A DNA stretch of 64,000 bases from Saturnia japonica. Taxonomy: Eukaryota > Arthropoda > Insecta > Lepidoptera > Saturniidae. Shown here one piece after another: positions 1-11,009 of this stretch. Below the pieces are notes generated by a model. That model ran no database searches. It was not told the DNA's origin and saw only the letters and a list, made by a program, of their open reading frames with translations. Within the stretch, counting starts at the first letter, position 1. Each line of letters opens with the position of its first letter. The DNA lies in the NCBI GenBank assembly GCA_033032175.1, contig CM065320.1, positions 682,001-746,000 on the forward strand, read 5' to 3'. Position numbers and translations under genes: made by a program.

Positions 1-319
1 GTACGCGTGACTGTAGTTTACTCTTAATAGCGATTATCTTATAATATATACGATAAATTTAAGTTATATTATTATTGTTACTCCCGTGTACACATAGTAC
101 AGGTAAGTTGAGTATATTCATATATGTACTCGTTTTCAGTATAAGATGCGCGGGCAACATAGGGAGCATTACAAGGAGTAACATAACGACTTCAATACAC
201 TCGATTTTACTCCCCATCTCATTAGCGTATCGCGGGCTATATAATGTATATGAAAATCGATTCGTAGGGGGTAAACTCTAAAACCGAGGCACTAAGTTAA
301 ATGACTTAAAAATAGAAAT

Positions 320-808
320 GTATAAATTTAATTAAATTGAAGTGACTGTTTTTAATGTCAAAATAACAGCTTTTTACTAAATGCATACAAGAAATACATA
401 TAGGAAAAATCCAGTTTTTTTAATTAATGTCTGTCTATCTGTTTGTTCCGGGTAATCGCTGAAACGATTGAACTGATTTTGATGGGACTTTTTCTGTCAG
501 ATAACTGATATTATAACGATTAACTAAGGCTACTTTTATTTTAGATAAAGAATTTGGATTCCGCACAAATAAAAAAAACTGGTCATGGTGACTCCATTCA
601 GATGCTTAAATGGCTTGCACTAAGTAAACCATAGGAAATACATCAAATTAATGTACTACATAATTGTAGACATTAAAAATACCTATAAAAAAATCAGCAA
701 GAGTATCTGTCTATCTTCTAAGGAACACCCTCAATAAACAAGATTCGTGCGTGTGCCCGGTTGATGGCATTCTGTAGTCCACGTCAGCGAAGCCGCGGGT
801 AAAGCTAG
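320..808 (+). mobile_element. Helitron-like element, family B (in copy 1)
   Basis: The segment follows the family B order: AAATTGAAGTGACTG near the 5' end, a CGGGTAATCGCTGAAACG block, CTGGTCATGGTGACTCC, and a GC-rich 3' end finishing GTAAAGCTAG followed by T. The 5' terminus has decayed and the usual TCTATAC is not clear. Better copies lie at 23317, 25572, 27729 and 45711. It encodes nothing and would be mobilised in trans by a Rep/helicase source not present here. The Helitron assignment rests on the CTAG end and on the A|T insertion context of the better copies. Confidence 0.65.
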
Positions 809-809
809 T

Positions 810-980
810 AAGTTATATAATATCACGCTATGACCCTAAGAATTGGTGCAGTAACCATGAACGTCAAGCAATCAGCAATCAAGTACGGGAAGTGAGAACA
901 ACGATAGGCTATACGAGTACGTTGAGAGTAGAGAATTGCTAGAATCAATTTACACGAGTGAAACCGTATGGCACGGGTAA
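810..980 (+). mobile_element. Helitron-like family A, 3' part (in copy 1)
   Basis: Right after the CTAG|T end of the family B element comes the 3' half of family A: ATATCACGCTATGACCC, the GGGAAGTGAGAACAACG block and ACACGAGTGAAACCGTATGG. The last bases read CGGGTAAT instead of the expected AGCTAGT. No 5' half is visible upstream, so this is a truncated neighbour or the remains of a target into which family B jumped. Confidence 0.6.
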
Positions 981-1054
981 TAATCAAATAAATTGTAATG
1001 AACCATAATCAAGCTAATAATTTTTTCAAGCAACTTCTGCCCTGACAAGCCGGT

Positions 1055-2985
1055 AGATTTCATTAACCTTTAAGGAGGTTTGCTAAACAATTTGCTTTGG
1101 ATCATTAAAGTTTGGTAAAATCTTTTACACCTTTTTTTTAATAATATATATTTTCAAATTTAACCTTCCTCTTTGTTCATTCGTAAGTTTAATTCACTTT
1201 TATTTTAGGCGTTTTTTAGATAGCCCTTTAAAGCCAAATAAAAAATAATTTTAAAAATTTTTTTTAGATTAAAATTTACAAAAGAATAAATTTAAAATTT
1301 TTTAAGGAAGCAGAAGTTTGCATTAAAAAAATTTTCCTTATAGAAAAATATTAATTAATTTTTAACTTAATTTAATTGAAAGGTTGGAATACAGTTAGAA
1401 GGAGTTTATTGACCAGGTTTTGTTATGTTTTTTAATTTTTTTTTTTTTTTTTTCGTCTTTTTTTTTAATAAAATTTTATTTTTATATGTTTGAATTTGTT
1501 TTAAATTTTAAATTTTTTTAGTTAACAACCAAATTTTAAAAAATTTCAAAATTTGATAATCAAAAATAAGTAAAACAAAACTGTTAAGAAGTGTGTTTTT
1601 TAGTTTAAAACCATCCTTATTGAAAAGATTTAAAAATAAAAAAAATATTTTTACAAAGTTTAAATTTTATTAATTATTTTCCCTTCTATTTAAAAAATTA
1701 AATTTATTTATTAAATTAAGGTGTAGCGTTACCATCTTTAGGAAAGAAAGGGTTTTAACGCCCATAAACACAGGTCATAACTGTCTGGTAAGCAAAACAA
1801 AAAAAAAAAAAAAAAAAAACTAAATTAAATAAAAAAATTTTGATTTTAAAACTAAACAAAAAAAAACCTTTTTAATTAATTTTTTTTTAAATTCAATTAA
1901 TAAAATGTTTTAAAGGTATTTTAAAAAAAAAATTTCTTTTTTAATTTTCGTGGTTTATTAAATTTTTTGGATCTTAAAATATTTTTTTTAAATTTTTTTT
2001 AAAATTCTAAAATTGATTAATATTTTCTTAAATTTTTAAATTTTTTTTTTTATTTAATCAAATATGTTTTTGTAATATTAACATTATTTTATCAAAAAAA
2101 TTGATGAATTTTTTCTTATGATTATGTTTAAACCTTAAACTTAATACAATGTCCTCGCTTAAAAATTAAAATTTAAAATTTTTAATTTTTTATAAACATC
2201 TTTTTTATATTTTGGTTAATATAATATAAAAAAATAATAAATTAATTTGTTTTAAAATAAATTTTTATTAAAAAATTATCCATTAATTTAAATTTAATCA
2301 TAAAATTTTTTTAAATTGTAAAAAAAAAAATTTTCGTGTAAAATTCAATTTCTATTTATTTAAAAACTTTTTAAAAAATTAATTCGGTAAGGATCCTATT
2401 GTGAACAAACGCCAATTAATTAATTTTGAATTATTAAAAATTAAAAAAATAACAAAATTTTTAAAAATTAATAAAAACAAATATAGTTTTATTTTAGAAA
2501 TTTCTATTTTAAGTAAAATTTCTTTTTTTTTTTTTTTTTTGAAAAAAATTTTTGTTTTTTAATTGTTAATTTCTTTAAAATATATTTTATAAAAATATTT
2601 TTTTTTTTTTTTTAGAAAATAATAAAAATTGGTTTTCGTTATTGACTACTTTTTTAAATCTTCGGAAATTATTTGATTTTAAAAAAAATTAAAAAAGTTA
2701 AATAAAAACCAAAAAAATTCAATTAGAGGGAAATATAATTTCAAATTTTTAGTAATTTGTACTAAATTTTTTTATTAAAGTATAATAAATTTACATTTAA
2801 AATTTTATAAAATTTGGAAAAATATACATACTTTTTTAAAAAATAATTTTAAATTTTAAATTGCTTTAAAAAATTGTTTTTGTAAAATTTTTTTTTTAAA
2901 CATTTAATTAAAGAAACAAATAAATTTAATACAAGGAAATTAAAATAAAAAAATAAAAAAAAATTAATAAAAAAACGATACCTTT
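1055..2985. other. A/T homopolymer-rich spacer, suspected unpolished sequence
   Basis: This stretch consists almost wholly of alternating long runs of A and T with very few C or G. Poly-T runs occur near 1439-1453 and 2521-2540, and a poly-A run near 1798-1819. It contains no useful ORF, no clear tandem period, and no recognisable repeat. Its texture differs sharply from the rest of the window. It sits exactly between two 99% identical copies of a 1.05 kb block. A gap filled with uncorrected long-read consensus is the simplest explanation; genuine low-complexity DNA cannot be excluded. Confidence 0.7.
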
Positions 2986-3328
2986 AACAAGCCCCATTAT
3001 TTATATGGTTTGTATGAAATAAATTCCTGTATCTACAAAACAATGCGTCTATTCTACATTGTTAATCTATGACTCTAGGTACGTACGACGAGTAAATAGT
3101 GGCATTTTACTGCACGGTAATTCACATAGGGTTCGCAACGTTGATACCGTTTCATAATACCGTCGGGTAAGCGGGCGCTTTTCGGTACACACATCGCATC
3201 CTATTTTTAAATAATTGTGTACTTTAGAGAAATCGCAAAACAATTTAGCTACATCGACACAGTCTGAGTTTGTGAAAATATACAAGTTTAATCACATTAC
3301 AAAAAAAAAAATGGTGCGTATCAGCTCT
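2986..3328. other. Normal-texture spacer before repeat copy 2
   Basis: Sequence complexity returns to that of the rest of the window. I see no gene or known repeat. A short A-run (about 3300-3311) lies just before copy 2. Confidence 0.4.
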
Positions 3329-3646
3329 TACGCGTGACTGGAGTTTACTCTTAATAGCGATTATCTTATAATATATACGATAAATTTAAGTTATATTATT
3401 ATTGTTACTCCCGTGTACACATAGTACAGGTAAGTTGAGTATATTCATATATGTACTCGTTTTCAGTATAAGATGCGCGGGCAACATAGGGAGCAATACA
3501 AGGAGTAACATAACGACTTCACTACACTCGATTTTACTCCCCATCTCATTAGCGTATCGCGGGCTATATAATGTATATGAAAATCGATTCGTAGGGGGTA
3601 AACTCTAAAACCGAGGCACTAAGTTAAATGACTTAAAAATAGAAAT

Positions 3647-4136
3647 GTATAAATTTAATTAAATTGAAGTGACTGTTTTTAATGTCAAAATAACAGCTTT
3701 TTACTAAATGCATACAAGAAATACATATAGGAAAAATCCAGTTTTTTAAATTAATGTCTGTCTATCTGTTTGTTTCCGGGTAATCGCTGAAACGATTGAA
3801 CTGATTTTGATGGGACTTTTTCTGTCAGATAACTGATATTATAACGATTAACTAAGGCTACTTTTATTTTAGATAAAGAATTTGGATTCCGCACAAATAA
3901 AAAAAACTGGTTATGGTGACTCCATTCAGATGTTTAAATGGCTTGCACTAAGTAAACCATAGGAAATACATCAAATTAATGTACTACATAATTGTAGACA
4001 TTAAAAATACCTATAAAAAAATCAGCAAGAGTATCTGTCTATCTTCTAAGGAACACCCTCAATAAACAAGATTCGTGCGTGTGCCCGGTTGATGGCATTC
4101 AGTAGTCCACGTCAGCGAAGCCGCGGGTAAAGCTAG
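3647..4136 (+). mobile_element. Helitron-like element, family B (in copy 2)
   Basis: Duplicate of the element at 320-808, with the same decayed 5' end and an intact AAAGCTAG|T 3' end. It differs by a few substitutions and one extra T in the GTTTGTTTCC stretch. Confidence 0.65.
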
Positions 4137-4137
4137 T

Positions 4138-4308
4138 AAGTTATATAATATCACGCTATGACCCTAAGAATTGGTGCAGTAACCATGAACGTCAAGCAAT
4201 CAGCAATCAAGTACGGGAAGTGAGAACAACGATAGGCTATACGAGTACGTTGAGAGTAGAGAATTGCTAGAATCAATTTACACGAGTGAAACCGTATGGC
4301 ACGGGTAA
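4138..4308 (+). mobile_element. Helitron-like family A, 3' part (in copy 2)
   Basis: Duplicate of 810-980, carrying the ATCACGCTATGACCC and ACGAGTGAAACCGTATGG blocks and the same missing terminal CTAG. Confidence 0.6.
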
Positions 4309-4438
4309 TAATCAAATAAATTGTAATGAACCATAATCAAGCTAATAATTTTTTCAAGCAACTTCTGTCCTGACAAGCTGGTTCAAGAATTTTCCTAATT
4401 ATTAAACCCATGTTATTTCAAACGGGTACTCGACGAAG

Positions 4439-4493
4439 GGTATCTTTTATGAGGCGATCCTCACACGACGACTGCACTTACATAAAAGATACC
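4439..4493. other. 13 bp perfect inverted repeat (hairpin)
   Basis: GGTATCTTTTATG at 4439-4451 is the exact reverse complement of CATAAAAGATACC at 4481-4493, with a 29-base loop. The function is unknown. It lies in unassigned DNA just after repeat copy 2. Confidence 0.6.
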
Positions 4494-4817
4494 TGTAAAC
4501 TATTACGATGTGAGTTTCATGGACCATCTGCGCTTCGATTATGTTCGGGCGTCAACTTGCAGAGACTGATCTACCGTCGAACAGACACATTGTTGAAAAC
4601 GATAGGATTACGTTTAGGGAGCTGTTAATATATGTACATGAAATGAAGCTATGTATGCGTTCCATAGCTTACGTGATCGATTTTCTAACCGTAATACCCG
4701 CAGTGTTTCGTACTTTATTGCTTTTGTAAATTATACAGAACACAAGTTGTATATAATATGCGATATATTATGCAAGTGCTTGCACAATTTTTCACACCAA
4801 TAAATTTTATAATAATA

Positions 4818-5195
4818 CTAGCTGCCCACACAGACGTTGTATTGCCCTTACCAGTAGACATTTTGGATTTACCAACTTTCCTGGTGTTCAGTCAAATGGT
4901 TTTAAAGCTTATATATTATATACCAACATCCATTTTTATAATTATGTTTATTAACTGGGCCGGCAGACTTTGTTGACGTTGACGTTTAAGGTAATTAATG
5001 GCTCTACCACAGTGCCACCTATTTGATTCTAATATAGCTATGAAATATCGGCCCGATATAATAAATATATTATGTGAATATGAGCTCAATCGATCAAGTC
5101 GATCAAAAGTCATACGATTACTAACAGACGCACACAACATTTTTGTAAATAAAATTCATTTATTTATTTTAAGGATCACACTAATTTCTAAATAA
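4818..5195 (-). mobile_element. Possible Helitron-like 3' end
   Basis: On the minus strand this segment ends in GGGCAGCTAG followed by T, the same end form as families A and B. The body differs from both and contains moderately complex sequence such as GGCTCTACCACAGTGCCACC. No 5' terminus was found, so the right boundary is a guess. Short overlapping frames on both strands are not convincing coding sequence. Confidence 0.3.
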
Positions 5196-5267
5196 ATGTA
5201 TTGCGATCGTATTCTTAGTATATATAATCATAGCCTGTACAAAACAAGAGGAAATATATTAAAATAC

Positions 5268-5299
5268 TCATATAGATAGTTCTATAACTATCTATATGA
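5268..5299. other. 14 bp perfect hairpin with 4-base loop
   Basis: TCATATAGATAGTT (5268-5281), loop CTAT, then AACTATCTATATGA (5286-5299) form a perfect short stem. At 32 bases it is too short for a pre-miRNA unless the pairing continues outward, which I do not see. Confidence 0.6.
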
Positions 5300-5310
5300 A
5301 CATAAATGTA

Positions 5311-5372
5311 GTCTTTTTTTATACAACTAAAGTGGTAAACGAGCATACGGTCGACCTAATGGTAAACGGTTA
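5311..5372 (-). repeat. Retroposon 3' end, family K
   Basis: On the minus strand the order is TTACCATTAGG, GACCGTATGCTCG, TTTACCACTTTAG, then an A-rich tail (the T-run at 5314-5320). The same terminal order recurs at 19.0 kb and 62.9 kb. This is the 3' terminus of a retroposon whose body is truncated here. Confidence 0.55.
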
Positions 5373-5806
5373 TAGTTGTCTACTCTCTCTCTTCGGCTAC
5401 CAGTCGAATTACTTCAAATAGAGAGAAATATCAAAAGAGATTTTTCCATACCTAGCTCTCTTTATATTTAATATACGGATAAATACAGATAAAAGAGATA
5501 AAGATACCTTAACTTTAACATATAATATTTATAAGTATAATATTTTGTCGCTTTCATTAAGAGAGCAACCTTACTTAAAGACTTTCGAGTTGAATACTCA
5601 ATATGCTATTTAGGTAAAAGGGTTTATCGATGATGGGAAATTCGATAATACCAACACGCAGGTTCTATTCATAATGGAAACATGGGTATAAGGATGTTTG
5701 TATATTGAATTTGGAAGATGTACCCTATATAATATGGCTACAGGTGTGATACTATTTTATATTAGGTTTATATAATATGTATTAGGTTATCATATTATAT
5801 TAGATA

Positions 5807-6325
5807 CTAGCTATTACAAAGTTTTGTCATTTATGTTTGATTGATTTAGAGTTTATAGCTTTAGTATCTATTGTTAGCTCATAGTTACGTTACAGGTTAG
5901 CCGTTTTGTTGCGAGTTATTTCTTTAGAAATAGCTTCGCAAATAATCTAATATTTTTAATTATTTTGTTGAAGTTAAAATTGGTTACTATTACTATATCT
6001 TAGGAGATAGATCAATATCATCGCGGACTTTTCTCTAGGCTTTTTAATAATAATTTTTAATAATATAATTCTTACATATATTATTTTCTCATATATCTCT
6101 TAAGGTTTAGTCAACGTAATCCATGAAAGCGCCCTAAAATTCAGTTATTGACGACTTCAATAAAAAACAGCAGATTTTCTCTCCTATACAAAAACTTTAT
6201 TGGAACGTATTGTATATACAAACATTCCGTAAAAAATTGTCTAAATGGTTGTAAAAACCGTACAAAAACCTGTTGCGAGGTTTAGAAGAAGCGGACAAAC
6301 AGACATACACGGTTAGGTTAGGTTT
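5807..6325 (-). mobile_element. Helitron-like remnant, family C
   Basis: On the minus strand the 3' end reads ATAGCTAG followed by T. Inside are blocks in the same order as family B: the GTTTGTCCGC region at the right end, CATTTAGACAATTTTTTACGG, and GGCGCTTTCATGGATTACG. A second copy of the internal part lies at 50785-51062. It looks like a diverged relative of family B. The 5' TCTATAC terminus is missing. Confidence 0.45.
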
Positions 6326-6404
6326 TCTTTTATACTATATATAATATACAGGTATATATTATATTATATTAGAATAATCATAATAATATCGCCCAATATA
6401 TTCC

Positions 6405-7110
6405 GTAGTGCGTAGTCCTATTAGATTAAGAGTGTTCTCTTGGCTACACACGAAAAATCACTGGAATTACTCATTGTCTTATCAAACAAAGAAGATTGAT
6501 CTAGAAATCTCTAATGTGAACGAACAAAATTAATTCTGTTTTATTCAATATACCAAATGAAGGCGTAGTATTTACTTAAACAAGTTTGTATGCGCAGCTA
6601 CGTTCTTGTACTACATTACTCTTGAAGCTGTAATACGTTTAATTTTCATTCCCCTTTCACCATTCAATTTTGCATAAACGATAAAATAATACTCTGTTTG
6701 TAAATAATATTATAGACTCTTCGATGTGTAGACATTAATTTTAATTTCTATAATGTCAATGTTTGACGCAATGATGGCTCGGTTGGTAGCGTTAACGGAC
6801 TCCACGTCGCGGTCGATTGACGTGAGTTCGAATCCCAGCAATTAGCCTGAGCTTTTCGTGAAGGGAAAACATGGTGATGAAATCATACCATGGTCGTAGG
6901 GCTTTTTCAAATGCTCGCCTGGCTAGCTACCACACCCTCAAGTTGAAAATATGTCGCCAAACACCAATGGGTGTGTTTCAGCAGCTGCAATTGAAATCCA
7001 GTCTTCTACTAGGCTTAGCGTGCTACCATCTTGGGTTACATCATCACATAAGATCAAGTGAGATAGAGGCCACAACGCTAAAACCTGTAAAGATAAAAAA
7101 AAAACTATGA
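6405..7110 (+). repeat. 700 bp compound repeat containing a tRNA-derived SINE, copy 1
   Basis: The whole interval is collinear with the reverse complement of 42905-43560. The first 300 bases (TTAGATTAAGAGTGTTC, then ACTTAAACAAGTTTGTATG) have no recognised origin, and the SINE forms the second half. Two loci sharing both parts in the same order implies either one long element or a duplication of an already-formed composite. Confidence 0.75.
6766..7105 (+). repeat. tRNA-derived SINE (family 2)
   Basis: The head reads ATGGCTCGGTTGGTAGCG, an A-box-like segment, followed by GAGTTCGAATCCCAGCA, a good B box of an internal RNA polymerase III promoter. The body continues through GCTTTTCGTGAAGGGAAAAC, the ACCAATGGGTGTGTTTCAGC region and CTAGGCTTAGCGTGCTACC, and ends near an A-run at 7097-7105. 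Such SINEs are transcribed by Pol III and retroposed with LINE machinery. A second copy at 42905-43195 on the minus strand has lost the B box. Confidence 0.75.
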
Positions 7111-10100
7111 AAAGAAAGAAAAAGAACCATTGTAAATACACAATTTCTGAAAACTTAAGAAGTGTCGAAAAAATTTGAGTAGCTTTGGTATCATCAAGTT
7201 TCATGATGTTTAAATAATGCAGTAGACATGATAACCTTAAAACCTACGCGAAGAAAAAAAAACCCTTTGTGTGCTACACGTTGTATGTATCTTTAAACAG
7301 TTTATATAAACTGTACTTATTTTTACGATACTATTATAATACAAATCGTTTACCAAATTTATGAAATTGATCTAAAGCTGATATCTAATATGTCTGAAGA
7401 TTGAGGCTCACTTTGTTGTTAAAAGTCGGGTTAATAGTTTCTTATTAAGTCGCAAGTAAACAAATAAAATAACTCATTTTCACCAGTATATTTACTTACT
7501 AGCTATATTTTACAATAATTTCGTAGATTCATTAGAGCCGGTATTGGGATTTTACTAAGTATATTCTTAATCTCAAATATTTGCTTTTGTGATTGTATGG
7601 ACTTGGACAATTACTCCTATAAATTTAATGAAAATTATCACAATTTTTTATTACAGCATTTAACAAATATACGTGTTATCTATTTCAGTTTTTTTAAATA
7701 AATATTAGTTCCATATTAACTCGTAAAAGTTAGTTACGGACTATGTATAATTTGTATATAAATTAATTTACTGATTTCCACATTTAGAAATGAATACTTT
7801 TATTTGAAAATTTTTCTTGTTTTTGATCTATTATTTGAAGTTTTATATATATAACGTACATGATCTATATATTCCAATAATAACTATTAACTTAGGTTAT
7901 TTGTGACTTGTTGTGGTTAACTGTAATTAGTAATTCTATTCAATAATACTGCTACCTCCAACTGTTAATAACTATATCTTATTGTGTTACTGTTGTCAAT
8001 TCCGAATAAATAAACTGTCACAAATTGTAGTCGGAATTGGTATCTAACTCGATAATTTTTTGTTCCTTATCATTAATTGATATCTAGGCATAACTATTTC
8101 TCAGTCAATCATTCAGACAGGTATTTAGAGAGCACTCGTTATAATCATAACAATGCCGACCTCGCATTTAAAATAGATCGAGCCTTTAAAAGATAAGTGC
8201 TTAATGCCAAATTACGAGGATACTTCACCCTTCACCGAGAGGTGACCTTTACAAATACATAGAATAATAAGCTATTGTGTTCGCAAAATAATTATTATTG
8301 TAAAAACGCTTTTCTTATTCGAATAACTTTTTTTCTCAATTATGAAATATATAACCTAATTACCTTTTTATTTCGTAATTGATAATTTTTGTCATGGGCT
8401 TTAAGAAGTCTTAATATTAAATTAATTACAAAAAAAAAATTTAAATTGTCAGAATACTTTAATAATCTCTTACATCTCTTTAGGAGATGTTGATGACTTT
8501 ATTCAAATATAAATTATCTAAAACATATTTTTCTTCATAATTTAAAAAATCAATTTAATTCCCGAACATTTTAAATTTTAATGTAAATGATTTATGTGAC
8601 GTTGTATATAATATAATTCCAGTAATTACAAAATAATTTTGTATTTCATAGTCGATCTTATAGTTGTATGTAAAACGTATTTGGTGAGCACTTAATAAAT
8701 CTGTAAAATAATAACGACAAATAAGTTCTTATCGCATTGTGTTGACCGGCTTACGGCTTAGTCGAAAGAACAATATTTACACATCCATGAAACATGATAT
8801 ATTTTAGTGTAGCCTCATTAATGTATTTTCACATACAATATTTATTCAAAAATGAACCTTATTATTTTAATACAAATACTGTAAATATAATCTATATCAG
8901 CGTCTTTAATAATAGTGACATTATTCCGACGTGGCAGGTGACATACTTATCAAACTGGGTAATTATACGTCCCGTAGCTTATGCGAGCAATTACTTACAC
9001 AGCGTCGTGATGGACGTACAGATTAGGTGTAAACCAATATCAAGTAATCCGGCCGACGTACTGCCATAATCAATTATGTTAAACTAGTATCTATGTATGC
9101 GTTGTGATCTGCTAGTAGTATATTGCTCTAAGAATTTTCATCAGTTGGTCAAACTTTGTAATTTCATAATACACGCAATAAAAGTTTAAATAAAGTAGAA
9201 AATTGAAACCAAAAATAGCTATTTTTATTAACAAAAATTTGATCGTAAATTAAGAAAAACCATAAAACATATTGTGCAATTAACGATTTCAGATATTTTA
9301 ACATTTTTAAGGAAAACTTCTTTAGACCAGACTTATCAATTCAGATATTTTAGACGAAATGGCGTTCAGTAAAATATCTAGTCAAGTTTGTTCCTTTTTT
9401 TTATGTAGCATTTTTATTAGTACATATTTATATTTTTGGCAAATAAAAATAGAACATTTTTTGCATATGTATAGGTATAGATTTTTGTTTAAACTTTAGG
9501 CGAGTTTGAAGTACTAATTCTTTGACCTTGCAGCAGATATCATGATTACATTAAAAACTGAATTAGAATTTTTATAATCTAGTAGTAGCATTGCAAATAA
9601 AGTGAATTAATTTCTTTGCTTCTTTTATATTTAGTTGATTTTACTTTAATAGATGCTAGGTGAAAAATAAACTGATTAACAATTAAAAGTAAATTTCAGG
9701 GTGTTTAGTTTATAGCCTGTGGTTTAATTTATCATGTGGCAACCTCAGTGTTCGATAACCTCAGTTATAGTTCTTGATTGCGACTTTAAATAGAACATTA
9801 CCTTTACCGATGGGAAAAGATAGTATTTAATTTAGTTGGAACATTCGCGTTTTGAAAAGTACTAAAATAAACTTTAGAAGAAGAAGAAGAAGAATGGCTT
9901 TAGAAAATCGCTTAAAGTGAATAATACAAGCCCACAAAAGATAAAGTCAAACGATTTATGCGTCCTAAAGTTTCTGAATAGGTACGAAGGGGAACTAAAG
10001 TTCTGTAATCTGTATTCAAATTTGTTACCTCAAAACTTACGAGTCGAGATTGATCGTTGCTGATTGTACTTAGCGCTATCAAGGATCGATCTTATAGACA

Positions 10101-10630
10101 TGCGAAATGTTTATTGCGACGCTATCGGATGATATTAATCCATTAATAGTGAGAAACTCTTAGTTTATATAGTTATTATGCAAGCGTATGTTCTATTAAA
10201 ATGGATTAATTAAATTGAAATGAAGTTTTACATGTACATAACTCCGTGTAGAAGTTTTAAAATAAATATTAGAGATTATTTGTCAATCTTAACAAAAGTT
10301 TTAGGGCAAAAATATGAATTAATATTGAAGTACCTAGAATTAACCAGTTTCTATATATTACTTTTATCAACAACAGATGCGTAAACAAACGTTAAATCTT
10401 TATTTGTCTGTCAACAAAGCATCTTTATCTTATAAAATTATATCGATTATGGCCTACATTTTCTATAGAAAATATAAAACTATCTGTTTCATGGAGTTTT
10501 TAGTATGTACATATTATATGGCAGTTATCGAATACTATAATGTCAAATATTTCGTTTCTTTTATATTTCTTATACTAAAACCAATTCTTTCTATACTGAA
10601 TACAATTTAAATACAACTGGTAAAAGACCA
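7111..10630. other. Unassigned AT-rich DNA
   Basis: I see no gene or element I can name. A 91-codon frame at 8794-9069 and a 77-codon frame at 10377-10610 have no recognisable motif and no supporting splice or start context. A short GAA-repeat microsatellite lies at about 9877-9895. Confidence 0.4.
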
Positions 10631-10631
10631 A

Positions 10632-11009
10632 TCAATAATATATTAAATGTATAGTTTTATAAATTAATCCAACGATAAGGAGTGGCGCTGTGAAAATTTC
10701 GAGTAATAAAATTAAAATAAGTAAAATATTATAAAAAGAAAACATCAATGTAAGTTTAATGTAATTATATGTATATACAATACAAAACAACAGATAAACC
10801 ATGGAATTACTGAATGCCTGCCTATTTTGCGAAACCACACTGAAAGGCCCCGCCTGAAATACAATGTTTTGTAATTTGCATAACGCTTTTTCCTTACGTG
10901 ACGATTTATACAAGTCATCGCCTACCGCAAGCTGCTTTAAGGAACTTTTTTTGCAATCATTCTGGATACCAAGTCCAGCTGCCGGAACACACATATTCGT
11001 GTTTAGCAA
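10632..11009 (-). other. 125-codon ORF in a dispersed repeat (family I), copy 1
   Basis: I do not recognise the product. Residues about 66-115 (KLQNIVFQAG, then QAFSNSMVYLLF) align with the ORF at 26336-26713 (KLQNIALRAV, then RAFSNSIVYQLF), and the DNA is also similar. That argues for a dispersed element rather than a chance ORF. The C-terminal third is very hydrophobic and could form a membrane segment, though AT-rich DNA tends to encode such residues by chance. No flanking terminal repeats, tail or target duplication were found. The nucleotide similarity covers about 10760-10930, and the 5' parts differ by a block present only in the other copy. It may be a repeat with fortuitously open frames or the stub of an unknown coding element. 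Confidence 0.4.

Larger units (their letters stand above)
1..1054. repeat. 1.05 kb direct repeat, copy 1
   Basis: This block is repeated almost base for base at 3329-4382. I count about ten differences, including one single-base indel near position 452, so the copies are roughly 99% identical. It carries a Helitron-like element and the 3' part of another one, listed separately. A 68-codon frame at 75-281 recurs at 3402-3608 with two residue changes, but it has no recognisable domain and lies in the repeat. The window begins at or inside the block, so its true left edge is unknown. Confidence 0.95.
3329..4382. repeat. 1.05 kb direct repeat, copy 2
   Basis: This is the second copy of the block at 1-1054, in the same orientation, offset by 3327-3328 bases. 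Homology ends within GACAAGCTGGT; copy 1 continues into the A/T-rich spacer and copy 2 into ordinary sequence. The family B and family A parts are both carried along, which means the whole composite was duplicated rather than each element inserting twice. Confidence 0.95.

Noticed and set aside
75..281. Conserved 68-codon gene, because the frame recurs almost unchanged at 3402-3608
   Set aside because: The whole surrounding kilobase is duplicated at about 99%, so similarity says nothing about coding, and no motif is present.
1055..2985. Nuclear insertion of mitochondrial DNA, because of the very high A+T content
   Set aside because: I recognise no mitochondrial gene or tRNA in it, and the long alternating homopolymers do not resemble mitochondrial coding sequence.
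6772..6842. tRNA gene
   Set aside because: The tRNA-like head is imperfect and belongs to a repeated SINE also found at 42905-43195.
8794..9069. 91-codon gene
   Set aside because: No motif, no promoter or splice context, and the length is expected by chance in a 64 kb AT-rich window.
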